Positions 33,060 through 41,360 of a stretch of DNA of 64,000 nt are shown piece by piece. This stretch comes from Litoribacillus peritrichatus (GTDB lineage Bacteria; Pseudomonadota; Gammaproteobacteria; Pseudomonadales; Litoribrevibacteraceae). A program made the position numbers and the translations under genes. The stretch spans positions 124,001-188,000 of the forward strand of contig NZ_BAABBN010000012.1 of the NCBI RefSeq assembly GCF_039537985.1, given 5' to 3'. Within the stretch, counting starts at the first letter, position 1, and each line of letters opens with the position of its first letter. The notes beneath the pieces are model-generated. The model did not search any database. It was not told the origin of the DNA and saw only the letters and a list, made by a program, of their open reading frames with translations.

Positions 33060-33767
33060 ATGCATTTACCCTGGCTCGAAGAAGACGATTACCTGTTTCC
33101 TCCTACCGAAGAAGCGCTAACAACCCCCAACGGTTTGTTAGCCGCTGGCGGTGATCTATCCCCTGAAAGACTTATCCGGGCCTACGCTCAAGGAATTTTC
33201 CCTTGGTTCTCAGAGGACGAACCTGTGTTGTGGTGGACTCCTGACCCAAGGTGCATTCTGAACCCTAACGAGTTCCATGCATCAAAAAGCCTCAGGAAAC
33301 TTAGTAGAAAAAATACCTATCAGGTTCGGTGCAATGTCAACTTCCCGGAAGTTATTGAACATTGCAGCAAGGAGCGAGCAACCCAGGATGGCACATGGAT
33401 CACCGAAGACATGAAAGAAGCCTATCACAACCTTCATCACTTAGGTTTTGCTCATTCTGTTGAAGTTTACCGGGAAGACAACCTGGTCGGAGGACTCTAC
33501 GGAATAGGTATTGGAAAAGTCTTCTATGGCGAGTCCATGTTCTCTTTAGAGGCAAACGCCTCAAAGCTTGCGCTCTACCACTTATCCAATCATTTCGTCA
33601 CCAACAAATATAAGCTCATTGACTGCCAGGTAACCAGCGAACATTTGCTAAGCTTAGGTGCGAAAGAAATTTCAAGAGAGGCGTTTGAATCCATTTTATG
33701 CGCTAATCTAAATAGTACGGGCCTAACTCCATTAGAGTTACCGCCCAGACTCACACTGTCTGAGTAA
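33060..33767 (+). CDS. aat: Leucyl/phenylalanyl-tRNA--protein transferase
   Basis: 235-aa N-degron enzyme that adds Leu or Phe from tRNA to proteins with N-terminal Arg or Lys, marking them for ClpS-ClpAP. Family blocks visible are NGLLAAGGDLSPERLIRAYAQGIFPWF (about residues 25-51), the WWTPDPR motif and GGLYGIGIGKVFYGESMFS near 150. The length is typical. It is followed after about 40 bp by bpt and then infA. clpS and clpA lie 1-4 kb downstream on the other strand. Confidence 0.96.
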   Translation: MHLPWLEEDDYLFPPTEEALTTPNGLLAAGGDLSPERLIRAYAQGIFPWFSEDEPVLWWTPDPRCILNPNEFHASKSLRKLSRKNTYQVRCNVNFPEVIEHCSKERATQDGTWITEDMKEAYHNLHHLGFAHSVEVYREDNLVGGLYGIGIGKVFYGESMFSLEANASKLALYHLSNHFVTNKYKLIDCQVTSEHLLSLGAKEISREAFESILCANLNSTGLTPLELPPRLTLSE

Positions 33768-33808
33768 ATATTCTCACTAGCAATACAACCATATTTTGTC
33801 GGTACGCT

Positions 33809-34510
33809 ATGGAAATAAAGCTTTTTCAGACAACAGACACATCCTGCGGATACCTGGAAGACCGCATAAGTTCGTCGCTTGTCGTAGACCCTGAAATCCC
33901 ATTAAACCAAGAGCTGGTCTCCTGGTTCAGCTGCAATGGATTCAGACGAAGTGGTGATATGGTCTATAAACCCACCTGCCAACATTGCAACGCATGCAAG
34001 TCCTGCAGAGTCAGAGTCAATGAATTCAAAGCCAGCTCAAGTCAAAAGCGCATACGAAATAAATGCAAGATAGCTAACTCAGTGGTTCGTGAAGCGGCAT
34101 TCTCAATCGAAGAATACGCATTGTTTGAGAAGTACATTTCTCTCAGGCACTCTGACGGTGAAATGTTCCCGCCTTCCAAAGACCAATATCAGAGTTTTTT
34201 ATGCAAAAACTATGGCTTCAACTACTTCTTACTGACCAAAATAGATGAGAAAATCATTTCAGTTTCTGTCTTTGATTTATTGGACGATGGGCTATCCGCT
34301 GTCTATACTTTTTTTGATCCTGAATTCGATTTTCTAAGCCCCGGCGTGTTTAGTGTCCTCAAACTCATTGATCTTGCCAAGCAAGCCAACCTGCCCTACG
34401 TGTATTTAGGTTACTGGATCAAAGACTGTAAAAAAATGAGCTATAAAACCAAATACCAACCGATAGAAATTTTCGATCGCAACGACTGGCAACAGTACAC
34501 AGGCAATTAA
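33809..34510 (+). CDS. bpt: Aspartate/glutamate leucyltransferase (arginyltransferase family)
   Basis: 233-aa member of the Ate1/Bpt family. The N-terminal Cys cluster (C13 in DTSCGYL and a CQHCNACKSCR motif near residues 53-63) binds metal, and the C-terminal acyltransferase half has VYTFFDP and YLGYWIKDCKKMSYK. Bacterial Bpt adds Leu to N-terminal Asp or Glu, creating ClpS substrates. Often annotated as arginyltransferase (ate). It pairs with aat just upstream. Confidence 0.93.
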   Translation: MEIKLFQTTDTSCGYLEDRISSSLVVDPEIPLNQELVSWFSCNGFRRSGDMVYKPTCQHCNACKSCRVRVNEFKASSSQKRIRNKCKIANSVVREAAFSIEEYALFEKYISLRHSDGEMFPPSKDQYQSFLCKNYGFNYFLLTKIDEKIISVSVFDLLDDGLSAVYTFFDPEFDFLSPGVFSVLKLIDLAKQANLPYVYLGYWIKDCKKMSYKTKYQPIEIFDRNDWQQYTGN

Positions 34511-34544
34511 TTTTAGTTTTTATTGGATTTAGATCGATCAGGTT

Positions 34545-34573
34545 TTGCACATTGCAGGAAATTAGTGCACAAT
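34545..34573 (+). promoter_or_regulatory. Possible sigma-70 promoter of infA
   Basis: TTGCAC (34545-34550) and CACAAT (34568-34573) with a 17-bp spacer, about 45 bp upstream of the infA ATG. Moderate consensus match; infA may also be read through from bpt. Confidence 0.4.
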
Positions 34574-34616
34574 TCGCACCCATTAATTTGGCAATCATTT
34601 TTAAGGTAGAGCTTGA

Positions 34617-34835
34617 ATGGCAAAAGAAGACCATTTTGAGATGGAAGGTACGATCGTTGATACCTTGCCTAATACTATGTTCCGTGTTGAGCTAGAAAAC
34701 GGTCACGTAGTTATTGCGCATATCTCTGGAAAAATGCGTAAGAACTACATCCGTATTCTTACTGGCGACAAAGTAAAAGTAGAGTTAACGCCTTACGACC
34801 TTAGCAAAGGCCGTATCGTGTACCGCGCTCGCTAA
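34617..34835 (+). CDS. infA: Translation initiation factor IF-1
   Basis: 72-aa S1-like OB-fold protein that binds the ribosomal A site during initiation. It is nearly identical in pattern to E. coli IF-1 (MAKEDHFEMEGTIVDTLPN start, HISGKMRKNYIRILTGD centre, RIVYRAR end). A standard highly conserved gene in the aat-bpt-infA-clpA neighbourhood. Confidence 0.98.
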   Translation: MAKEDHFEMEGTIVDTLPNTMFRVELENGHVVIAHISGKMRKNYIRILTGDKVKVELTPYDLSKGRIVYRAR

Positions 34836-34923
34836 GTACATCCCGCTCCTCTTTTAACAGTGCTTTATACAGCAAATTCTTGCTCAAAAACCTATTAAAA
34901 GAAGAACAGGACACACGGAGCGG

Positions 34924-37191
34924 TTATACCGCTTCGTGAGCTTCCATCTCCAGTTTGATCCCATCCTCATCCGCAGTAATAAACACATCACCACCTGACT
35001 CAGATAAATCACCAAACAGAATACTTTCAGCCAATGGTTTTTTCAGTTGATCCTGAATTAAACGAGCCATCGGTCTTGCACCCATTTTCTCGTCATAGCC
35101 ATTCTCAGCCAACCAGTTCTTAGCGGAGTCATCCAAGTGAAGAACAACGTCCTTATCATCCAACTGATGCTGAAGCTCTTCCACAAACTTATCAACGACA
35201 TTGCGAATCACATCAACACTGAGCGCACCAAACTGAATGATCGCATCCAACCGGTTTCTGAATTCCGGTGTAAACGTTTTCTTCAGCTCTTCCATGCCAT
35301 CAGTCGAGTGATCCTGATTTGCAAAGCCAATCGAGCGCCGGCTGATCACCTCAGCCCCCGCATTTGTCGTCATAATCAGCACAACATTACGGAAGTCCGC
35401 CTTACGGCCGTTATTGTCGGTTAACGTACCATGATCCATCACCTGCAATAGCAAATTAAAGACTTCAGGATGCGCTTTCTCAATCTCATCCAACAACAAC
35501 ACACAGTGTGGAGTTTTATTCACCGCTTCTGTCAATAAACCACCCTGATCGTAACCAACGTACCCTGGGGGTGCACCAATCAAGCGGGAAACCGTATGGC
35601 TCTCCATGTATTCAGACATATCAAAACGGATCAGCTCAATACCCAGAGTCTCTGCCAGTTTACGTGTCACCTCAGTTTTACCCACACCCGTTGGGCCAGC
35701 AAAAATGAACGATCCCATCGGTTTTTCAGGCTCTTTCAAGCCTGCGCGAGATAACTTAATCGCAGAAGCCAAAGTATCGATCGCTTCATCCTGACCATAC
35801 ACCTGAGCCTTAAGATCCGTATCCAAAGTCCTCAACTGATCCTTGTCAGACGAAGAAACGCTCTTTGGTGGTATACGAGCAATATTGGCAACAATAGACT
35901 CTATATCAGCCACCTCAATGCGATTCTTTCTTAGCTCTGCCGGTAATAATTTCTGATATGCACCGACCTCATCAATCACATCAATGGCTTTATCAGGCAA
36001 ATGACGATCATTAATGTAGCGCTCTGAGAGTTCTGCTGCTGCATGAAGCGCTTCTTCATCGTACTTGACGTGATGGTACTCTTCGAAGCGATCCTTCAGC
36101 CCCTTCAGTATTTCGAAGGTATCCTCCACTGAAGGCTGAGCCACATCAATTTTCTGGAAGCGACGAGCCAAAGCACTGTCCTTCTCAAAAATCCCACGAA
36201 ATTCAGTAAAGGTAGTTGAGCCCACACAACGAATTTCGCCGCCACTCAACAACGGCTTGAGTAAATTCGACGCATCCATTACCCCACCTGACGCCGCTCC
36301 GGCACCAATGATGGTATGAATTTCATCAATAAACAAAATTGCGTGAGACTTCTTCTTTAGTTCAGCTAACAACGCTTTGAAACGTTTTTCAAAATCCCCA
36401 CGATATTTAGTTCCGGCAAGTAAAGCACCTAAATCCAGCGAAAACACAACACCATCCTTGATCACATCAGGAACATTTCCTTCTACAATCAATCCGGCCA
36501 AGCCTTCCGCAATAGCTGTTTTACCTACACCACTTTCACCAACCAGCAGCGGGTTATTTTTTCGACGACGAGACAGAACCTGAATAACACGTTCTACTTC
36601 TTTGTCACGGCCAATCAAAGGATCAATCCGCCCTTCTTTCGCCTGCTGATTCAAGTTAGTCGCATACGCCTCCAGCGGACTCTCAGACGCATCCGCACCT
36701 GCGCCTTCTTCCTGTCCCTCACCTGCACCAATATCTTCCTGATGATCCCCATCAGACACCTTGGAAATGCCGTGAGATATGTAATTAACCACATCAATCC
36801 GAGCAACATTTTGCTGTTTAAGATAATAAACAGCCTGACTTTCCTGCTCACTAAAGATAGCTACCAATACATTTGCGCCCGTAACTTCTGACTTACCAGA
36901 AGATTGGACATGAAATACCGCTCGTTGTAAAACTCGTTGAAAACCTAACGTAGGTTGCGTCTCTCTTTCTTCATCCGCCTCAGGGATCAGCGGTGTCGTG
37001 GAGTCTACAAACTCCAGCAAATCAGACCGTAACTTTGAAATGTCTGTACCACATGCCTTCAACACACCGGACGCAGCTTCATTATCGAGGAGCGCCAATA
37101 GTAAATGTTCCACCGTCATAAATTCATGACGCTTACTACGGGCTTCTTTAAACGCAACATTCAGAGTCAGCTCTAAATCTTTACTGAGCAT
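34924..37191 (-). CDS. clpA: ATP-dependent Clp protease ATP-binding subunit ClpA
   Basis: 755-aa AAA+ unfoldase that feeds ClpP. It has an N-terminal double Clp-N domain (about residues 1-140) that docks ClpS, a D1 module (Walker A GESGVGKT near 217), a D2 module (Walker A GPTGVGKTE near 497), and an IGL-type loop region in D2 near 620. ATG at 37191 is chosen because GAGG lies 9 nt upstream; a TTG two codons earlier is too close to that site. clpS is directly upstream, so adaptor and unfoldase are co-expressed. Confidence 0.97.
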   Translation of the reverse strand: MLSKDLELTLNVAFKEARSKRHEFMTVEHLLLALLDNEAASGVLKACGTDISKLRSDLLEFVDSTTPLIPEADEERETQPTLGFQRVLQRAVFHVQSSGKSEVTGANVLVAIFSEQESQAVYYLKQQNVARIDVVNYISHGISKVSDGDHQEDIGAGEGQEEGAGADASESPLEAYATNLNQQAKEGRIDPLIGRDKEVERVIQVLSRRRKNNPLLVGESGVGKTAIAEGLAGLIVEGNVPDVIKDGVVFSLDLGALLAGTKYRGDFEKRFKALLAELKKKSHAILFIDEIHTIIGAGAASGGVMDASNLLKPLLSGGEIRCVGSTTFTEFRGIFEKDSALARRFQKIDVAQPSVEDTFEILKGLKDRFEEYHHVKYDEEALHAAAELSERYINDRHLPDKAIDVIDEVGAYQKLLPAELRKNRIEVADIESIVANIARIPPKSVSSSDKDQLRTLDTDLKAQVYGQDEAIDTLASAIKLSRAGLKEPEKPMGSFIFAGPTGVGKTEVTRKLAETLGIELIRFDMSEYMESHTVSRLIGAPPGYVGYDQGGLLTEAVNKTPHCVLLLDEIEKAHPEVFNLLLQVMDHGTLTDNNGRKADFRNVVLIMTTNAGAEVISRRSIGFANQDHSTDGMEELKKTFTPEFRNRLDAIIQFGALSVDVIRNVVDKFVEELQHQLDDKDVVLHLDDSAKNWLAENGYDEKMGARPMARLIQDQLKKPLAESILFGDLSESGGDVFITADEDGIKLEMEAHEAV

Positions 37192-37233
37192 ACACAATCA
37201 CCTCAAATAACATCTGGTATTGAAAAAGCTTAA

Positions 37234-37569
37234 TTATTCTGCAACTTCAACTTCACAAAGAAGAGGATGTTGGCACTGTCTTGAGTAGTCATTCACCATT
37301 AGAGCTTTAGTTTCTGCAACATCCTTACTGAATACGCCACAAACCCCCTTCCCTTTGGTATGAACAGTTAACATTACTTCCGTGGCTTGCTGGTCATTCA
37401 TATTAAAAAAGACCATGAGAATCTCAACTACGAAGTCCATTGGAGTATAGTCATCATTCATCAAAACGACTCTATACATTGGAGGTGGTTTTAACTCAGT
37501 CTCCGAAGGCGCTGTCGCCAGCCCGGTACCGAAGCCGAACTCTTGATCATCACCAAACCCACTAGACAT
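37234..37569 (-). CDS. clpS: ATP-dependent Clp protease adaptor ClpS
   Basis: 111-aa adaptor that binds N-terminal Leu, Phe, Tyr or Trp and delivers substrates to ClpA. The core is PPMYRVVLMNDDYTPMDFVVEILMVFF (about residues 28-54), with the conserved Asn-Asp-Asp and Met gate of the N-degron pocket, then VHTKGKGVCG with the pocket His. The flexible N-terminal tail is about 25 residues. First gene of the clpS-clpA operon and divergent from cspD. Confidence 0.97.
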   Translation of the reverse strand: MSSGFGDDQEFGFGTGLATAPSETELKPPPMYRVVLMNDDYTPMDFVVEILMVFFNMNDQQATEVMLTVHTKGKGVCGVFSKDVAETKALMVNDYSRQCQHPLLCEVEVAE

Positions 37570-37922
37570 GTCTTACTCCCTCCATAATATTTAGCTTAGA
37601 TGAAAAATCGGGATAGTACGGAGATTTCATCGTCTTTTATTCATTGAGACTAATCTTTATTGGGCCAGACCGTCAAAAAACAAGCCTATACACATTTTCT
37701 TACGCAGTAAAACACAGAAAAAACGGGGATTCCGCACATTTTATTATTTTTTAACAAATGACAACTTGACAGATGGTGATATATGTTAAGAATTGTAAAC
37801 AAACAGCAAGAACATGGAAGCGCTCTTTTTGATGGGTCATCTCGGTGATCTAAAACAATGCTGTAACAAGAGTCAGTTACCATGCCTTGGAAGTATGATC
37901 ACAGGGAATGAGAGGGTCTCCT
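37570..37922. promoter_or_regulatory. Divergent clpS/cspD control region
   Basis: About 350 bp between two divergent stress-linked genes. A consensus -35 TTGACA lies at 37766-37771 facing cspD, with only weak -10 candidates near 37787-37794. If it is used, the cspD mRNA has a leader of roughly 120 nt, common for cold-shock-family genes. A 65-codon minus-strand frame here has no support. Confidence 0.4.
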
Positions 37923-38177
37923 ATGGCGACGGGTAAGGTAAAATGGTTCAATAATGCAAAAGGCTACGGCTTTATTGTTTCAGATTCACACGACGAAGAT
38001 TTATTTGCACACTATTCTTCCATCCAGATGGAGGGGTACAAAACGCTAAAAGCAGGACAAGATGTCGAGTTCGACACCACACCGGGTGATAAAGGCCTTC
38101 ACGCCATTAACATCCGCGTTCCTGACGCCCCAGAAAGCACCAATACGCAGACCGAAAGACAAGCTGAAATAGTTTAA
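37923..38177 (+). CDS. cspD: Cold-shock-like protein CspD
   Basis: 84-aa cold-shock-domain protein with RNP motifs KGYGFI and DLFAHYS. CspD in E. coli is a stationary-phase inhibitor of replication that binds single-stranded DNA, and it is encoded divergently from clpS as here. It has a 15-residue polar tail after the domain. ATG at 37923 is chosen over ATG 37908 because AGAGGG lies 6 nt upstream of the second and the first overlaps its own site. Confidence 0.93.
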   Translation: MATGKVKWFNNAKGYGFIVSDSHDEDLFAHYSSIQMEGYKTLKAGQDVEFDTTPGDKGLHAINIRVPDAPESTNTQTERQAEIV

Positions 38178-38203
38178 TTCTTTTTTCCTGTCGCACCACT
38201 GAA

Positions 38204-38238
38204 ACATAAAAAACCAGCAAGCAGCTGGTTTTTTATGT
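38204..38238. terminator. Bidirectional terminator between cspD and gacA
   Basis: A 15-bp perfect stem ACATAAAAAACCAGC/GCTGGTTTTTTATGT with a 5-nt loop and built-in A/T runs on both sides. It separates the converging cspD and gacA genes. Confidence 0.88.
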
Positions 38239-38271
38239 GTTTCGAACGCAATTTAAATAATTTAATTCAAA

Positions 38272-38940
38272 TTAAGCAGAAACGCCTTGTTTGCTCGGCT
38301 GTTCAGCGTCAATCATTCCATGCCTGACCGCCAAAAGCGTCAACTCAACATCACTACTGATTTGTAACTTATCAAAGATTCGGTACCGATAACTGTTCAC
38401 CGTCTTAGGACTCAAACACAACTTATCGGAAATTTCCTGCACCTTGTAGCAGTTCACAATCATCATAGCGATTTGAATCTCTCGCTCCGACAACAAGTCA
38501 AACGGGGACTCATCCGGCTCACTACTGAACGGCTTTAATGCCAATTTCTGAGCGATTTCAGGACTAATATATCTTTGACCGGCTTTAACCACACGAATCG
38601 CCTGAACCATTTCATCTAAATCCGCGCCTTTAGTTACATAACCAGCAGCACCAGCCTGTAACAAGCGAGACGGAAACGGATCATCACCACACACAGTAAC
38701 AGCAATAACGCGTATATCAGGGTCCATACGATACAACTTTCGAGTTGCTTCCAGACCACCAATGCCAGGCATCTTAATGTCCATCAATACAACATTAGGA
38801 TGAAGCTCACGACACTTTAAAATTGCATCTTCGCCCGAAGACGCTTCACCTATGACTTTTATACCATTCACATCTTCCAACATGCGACTGATACCGGCTC
38901 TAACCAGATCATGATCGTCCACTACAAGTACATCAATCAC
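38272..38940 (-). CDS. gacA: Response regulator GacA/UvrY
   Basis: 222-aa NarL/FixJ-family regulator partnered with the GacS/BarA kinase, controlling Csr/Rsm small RNAs. The receiver has VVDDHDLVR at the start, the phosphoacceptor Asp in VLMDIKMPGIGG near residue 54 and VTVCGDDPFPSRLLQAGAAGYVTKG, a stretch nearly identical to Pseudomonas GacA. The C-terminal LuxR-type helix-turn-helix is LSEREIQIAMMIV...LCLSPKTVNSYRYRI. In E. coli and Pseudomonas this gene precedes uvrC; here it is a single gene beside cspD, 27 kb from uvrC. Confidence 0.95.
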   Translation of the reverse strand: MIDVLVVDDHDLVRAGISRMLEDVNGIKVIGEASSGEDAILKCRELHPNVVLMDIKMPGIGGLEATRKLYRMDPDIRVIAVTVCGDDPFPSRLLQAGAAGYVTKGADLDEMVQAIRVVKAGQRYISPEIAQKLALKPFSSEPDESPFDLLSEREIQIAMMIVNCYKVQEISDKLCLSPKTVNSYRYRIFDKLQISSDVELTLLAVRHGMIDAEQPSKQGVSA

Positions 38941-39105
38941 TTTCCCCTCCTAATCATCCTTTTTGCATAAGAAATTAAATGCATCAGGACAAATCTTCCA
39001 TTGATTAATTCAGCGCCTTTATAATTATTAGCCAAAAGCACTACGATACATCCAAACCTACGTCGATATTACCTCTAAATAATACTCAAGAACAAAGAGT
39101 TTTAC

Positions 39106-39133
39106 TTGATTTTGGGAACTCTTGTCATACTAT
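39106..39133 (+). promoter_or_regulatory. Possible sigma-70 promoter of yccA
   Basis: TTGATT (39106-39111) and TACTAT (39128-39133) with a 16-bp spacer, about 55 bp upstream of the yccA start codon. Reasonable but not strong match. Confidence 0.4.
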
Positions 39134-39189
39134 AGGGTCGAACTGCTTTAATAATAGCTGTGATTCTTAATACTACGGAGATTTTGTTA

Positions 39190-39858
39190 ATGAATAACGA
39201 CTATCAGACGATAGACCGCGCCTATCCGTCCACGGAAGTCAAAAATAAGGTTCTTAAGAACACTTATACCTTTTTGGCTATCACCCTCGCTTTCAGTGCA
39301 CTTGCTGCTTTTGTTGCTATGCAGGTAAATGCACCTCGCGTGCCGTTTCTGCTCCACATTGTAGTATTTTTTGCTTTACTTTTCGGCATTGAAAAAACAA
39401 AGAACAGTGGCGCCGGCGTTGCTCTCACATTTCTTTTCACAGGTTACATGGGCTTCAACCTTGGCCCTATCCTGAACATGTACCTCTCTATTCCCAACGG
39501 AAGCGAGTTGATTACATCAGCATTTAGCATGACAGCCATCGCGTTTCTTAGCCTGTCTGCATTTGCAGTAACAACCAAGAAAGATTTCAGCTTCCTAAGC
39601 AGTTTCATCATGGTTGGCACTGTCGTAATACTTGTAGGCGTTTTGGCTGCGTGGATTTTTGAGCTACCGTCTCTTGCTCTTGCTTTATCTGTGGGCATCG
39701 TTCTTCTGTCTTGCGCACTGATTTTATGGCAAACCGGTGAGATTGTTAACGGCGGCGAAACAAACTATATCTCTGCCACCGTTACCCTGTATGTGTCTAT
39801 CTACAATCTATTCCTGAGCTTACTTCAGATCTTAGGTGTGATGAGCAGCGACGACTGA
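39190..39858 (+). CDS. yccA: Bax inhibitor-1/YccA family membrane protein
   Basis: 222-aa inner-membrane protein with about seven hydrophobic helices and the BI-1 family layout (LKNTYTFLAITLAFSALAAF first helix, GFNLGPILNMYL, and Asp-containing C-terminal end). E. coli YccA is a substrate and modulator of the FtsH protease. ATG at 39190 has GGAG 9 nt upstream; an upstream GTG at 39160 is not supported. It is followed by a terminator and then the tus genes, an order shared with pseudomonads. Confidence 0.93.
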   Translation: MNNDYQTIDRAYPSTEVKNKVLKNTYTFLAITLAFSALAAFVAMQVNAPRVPFLLHIVVFFALLFGIEKTKNSGAGVALTFLFTGYMGFNLGPILNMYLSIPNGSELITSAFSMTAIAFLSLSAFAVTTKKDFSFLSSFIMVGTVVILVGVLAAWIFELPSLALALSVGIVLLSCALILWQTGEIVNGGETNYISATVTLYVSIYNLFLSLLQILGVMSSDD

Positions 39859-39891
39859 TCAAAACCCAAGATTAACACGCTGTTTCAAAAG

Positions 39892-39922
39892 GCCCCGATA
39901 TTATACAATACCGGGGCTTTTT
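39892..39922 (+). terminator. Rho-independent terminator after yccA
   Basis: Stem GCCCCG/CGGGGC (39892-39897 and 39912-39917), with a 14-nt loop that may pair partly, followed by TTTTTC. It lies about 35 bp past the yccA stop and 15 bp before tusD. Confidence 0.75.
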
Positions 39923-39937
39923 CATTACGGCAGACTT

Positions 39938-40336
39938 ATGAACCAACAAAAAACCTTCAGTTTATTTATCAGCCCTTCCGCTTGGTCTTCCCAAGCTCAC
40001 AGTTCGGCGTTAAATTTTGCTCAAAGCGCGCTCAAAGCAAACCACTCAATTTATCGAGTATTTTTCTACAGTGACGCAACCCTATGCGCGAACAACTCCA
40101 CAGTGGCACCGCAGGATGAACTGAACATTCCTCTGGAATGGGTCCGCTTGGCTAAAGAACACAAGATTGATTTAGTCACCTGTATCTCAGCAGCGATCAA
40201 ACGCGGTATTTTGGATGAAACCGAGCAAAATCGATATGCTGCAGAAACGCACAACCTAAGTGAAGAATTCAGTTTATCCGGCTTAGGTCAACTGGTCGAT
40301 GCCATCATTCACTCTGATCGTGTGATTTCTTTTTAG
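39938..40336 (+). CDS. tusD: Sulfurtransferase TusD
   Basis: 132-aa DsrE-family protein that receives persulfide from TusA and passes it on in tRNA 2-thiouridine synthesis. The catalytic Cys lies in LVTCISAAIKRGILD near residue 80. TusD forms a hexamer with TusB and TusC, encoded next. The C-terminus ends SDRVISF as in the family. Confidence 0.94.
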   Translation: MNQQKTFSLFISPSAWSSQAHSSALNFAQSALKANHSIYRVFFYSDATLCANNSTVAPQDELNIPLEWVRLAKEHKIDLVTCISAAIKRGILDETEQNRYAAETHNLSEEFSLSGLGQLVDAIIHSDRVISF

Positions 40337-40345
40337 GGGCTGACA

Positions 40346-40708
40346 ATGAAAAAAAACATCTTACTTATCCTTCGTTCTGCGCCCTACGGTTCATCAAAAG
40401 CGCGTGACGCCATTGATTTCATTTTAACTGCCGCAGCATACGATCAGGACATCCACGTAGTCTTTCAAAGCGACGGCGTTTTCCTGCTGCTCAACAACCA
40501 AGACCCAAGCCAAATACCAGCCAAAAACACATCTTCACTGATTTCTGCTTTTGAAATGTACGACATCGACAATATTTACTGTGAACGCCAAAGCCTCACA
40601 GAAAGAAGCCTCAGCGAAGAACAACTGATAATCCAGCCAGTCTTGATAGAAAAAAGCACTGAAATCCAATCGCTGATTCATCAAGCAGATACCGTTTTAA
40701 CTTTTTAG
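40346..40708 (+). CDS. tusC: Sulfur relay protein TusC
   Basis: 120-aa DsrF-like structural subunit of the TusBCD complex. It has the LILRSAPYGSSKARDAIDF start and FQSDGVFLLL segment of the family and a C-terminal ADTVLTF. It starts 9 bp after tusD with a GGGGC-like ribosome site and is clearly in the same operon. Confidence 0.94.
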   Translation: MKKNILLILRSAPYGSSKARDAIDFILTAAAYDQDIHVVFQSDGVFLLLNNQDPSQIPAKNTSSLISAFEMYDIDNIYCERQSLTERSLSEEQLIIQPVLIEKSTEIQSLIHQADTVLTF

Positions 40709-40722
40709 GCTAAGCACCCGAC

Positions 40723-40998
40723 ATGACACTTCATCTTGTTTTTAGCTCACCATTCAACAGCAACGCACTTAAAGAGTGCCTGGCCTGCGTCGCCCCTACC
40801 GATGGAATATTGTTTCTTGAAGATGGAGTTTATGCAAACCAACACAGCCAAGATCTGACCAGCCAAAATGAGCTTTATATGCTGCACGAAGATTGTATCG
40901 CAAGAGGCCTTGAAGCAAACGCTTCGTTTCAAACAATCAACTACGATGATTTCGTAGCACTCACATTAAAGTATTCAAAAACAGTAAGCTGGCGTTAA
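40723..40998 (+). CDS. tusB: Sulfur relay protein TusB
   Basis: 91-aa DsrH-like subunit of the TusBCD hexamer. The FSSPFNSNALKECLACV start and LFLEDGVYA segment match the family. It lies 14 bp after tusC and 1 bp before tusE. Its Cys residues are not the main persulfide site, which is in TusD. Confidence 0.92.
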   Translation: MTLHLVFSSPFNSNALKECLACVAPTDGILFLEDGVYANQHSQDLTSQNELYMLHEDCIARGLEANASFQTINYDDFVALTLKYSKTVSWR

Positions 40999-40999
40999 A

Positions 41000-41329
41000 A
41001 TGCTTTTAGTCAACAACATTGAAATAGACACCGACACAGAAGGATACCTGACCAACCTAAACGATTGGTCATCCGACGTTGCACTCGCCATCGCCAGCAA
41101 CGAAGGCATCGAGCTGACGACTGCACACTGGGAAATCATCGAGGTTTTAAAAAACTTCTATGAGACTTATGAAACATCGCCTTCTGCCCGACCACTGGCA
41201 AAGGCCGTCAAAGCCGCTTTAGGCCCTGAAAAGAGCAGCAGCATCTACCTCATGAGCCTGTTTCCAGAAAGTCCGGCCAAGCAAGCCGCCAAAATCGCAG
41301 GTCTGCCCCGGCCAGCAAATTGTTTCTAA
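41000..41329 (+). CDS. tusE: Sulfurtransferase TusE (DsrC family)
   Basis: 109-aa protein that accepts sulfur from TusBCD and hands it to MnmA for wobble-uridine thiolation. The penultimate Cys (GLPRPANCF at the C-terminus) is the persulfide carrier. The second Cys, 10 residues upstream in true dissimilatory DsrC proteins, is absent, which favours a Tus role over sulfite reduction. It directly follows tusB. Confidence 0.94.
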   Translation: MLLVNNIEIDTDTEGYLTNLNDWSSDVALAIASNEGIELTTAHWEIIEVLKNFYETYETSPSARPLAKAVKAALGPEKSSSIYLMSLFPESPAKQAAKIAGLPRPANCF

Positions 41330-41360
41330 AGAATCAAACTTCAAACCAATGGAATAACCC

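Noticed and set aside
41000..41329. Dissimilatory DsrC subunit of sulfite reductase
   Set aside because: Only the penultimate Cys is present at the C-terminus, and the neighbours are tusDCB without dsrAB, so TusE is the right call.
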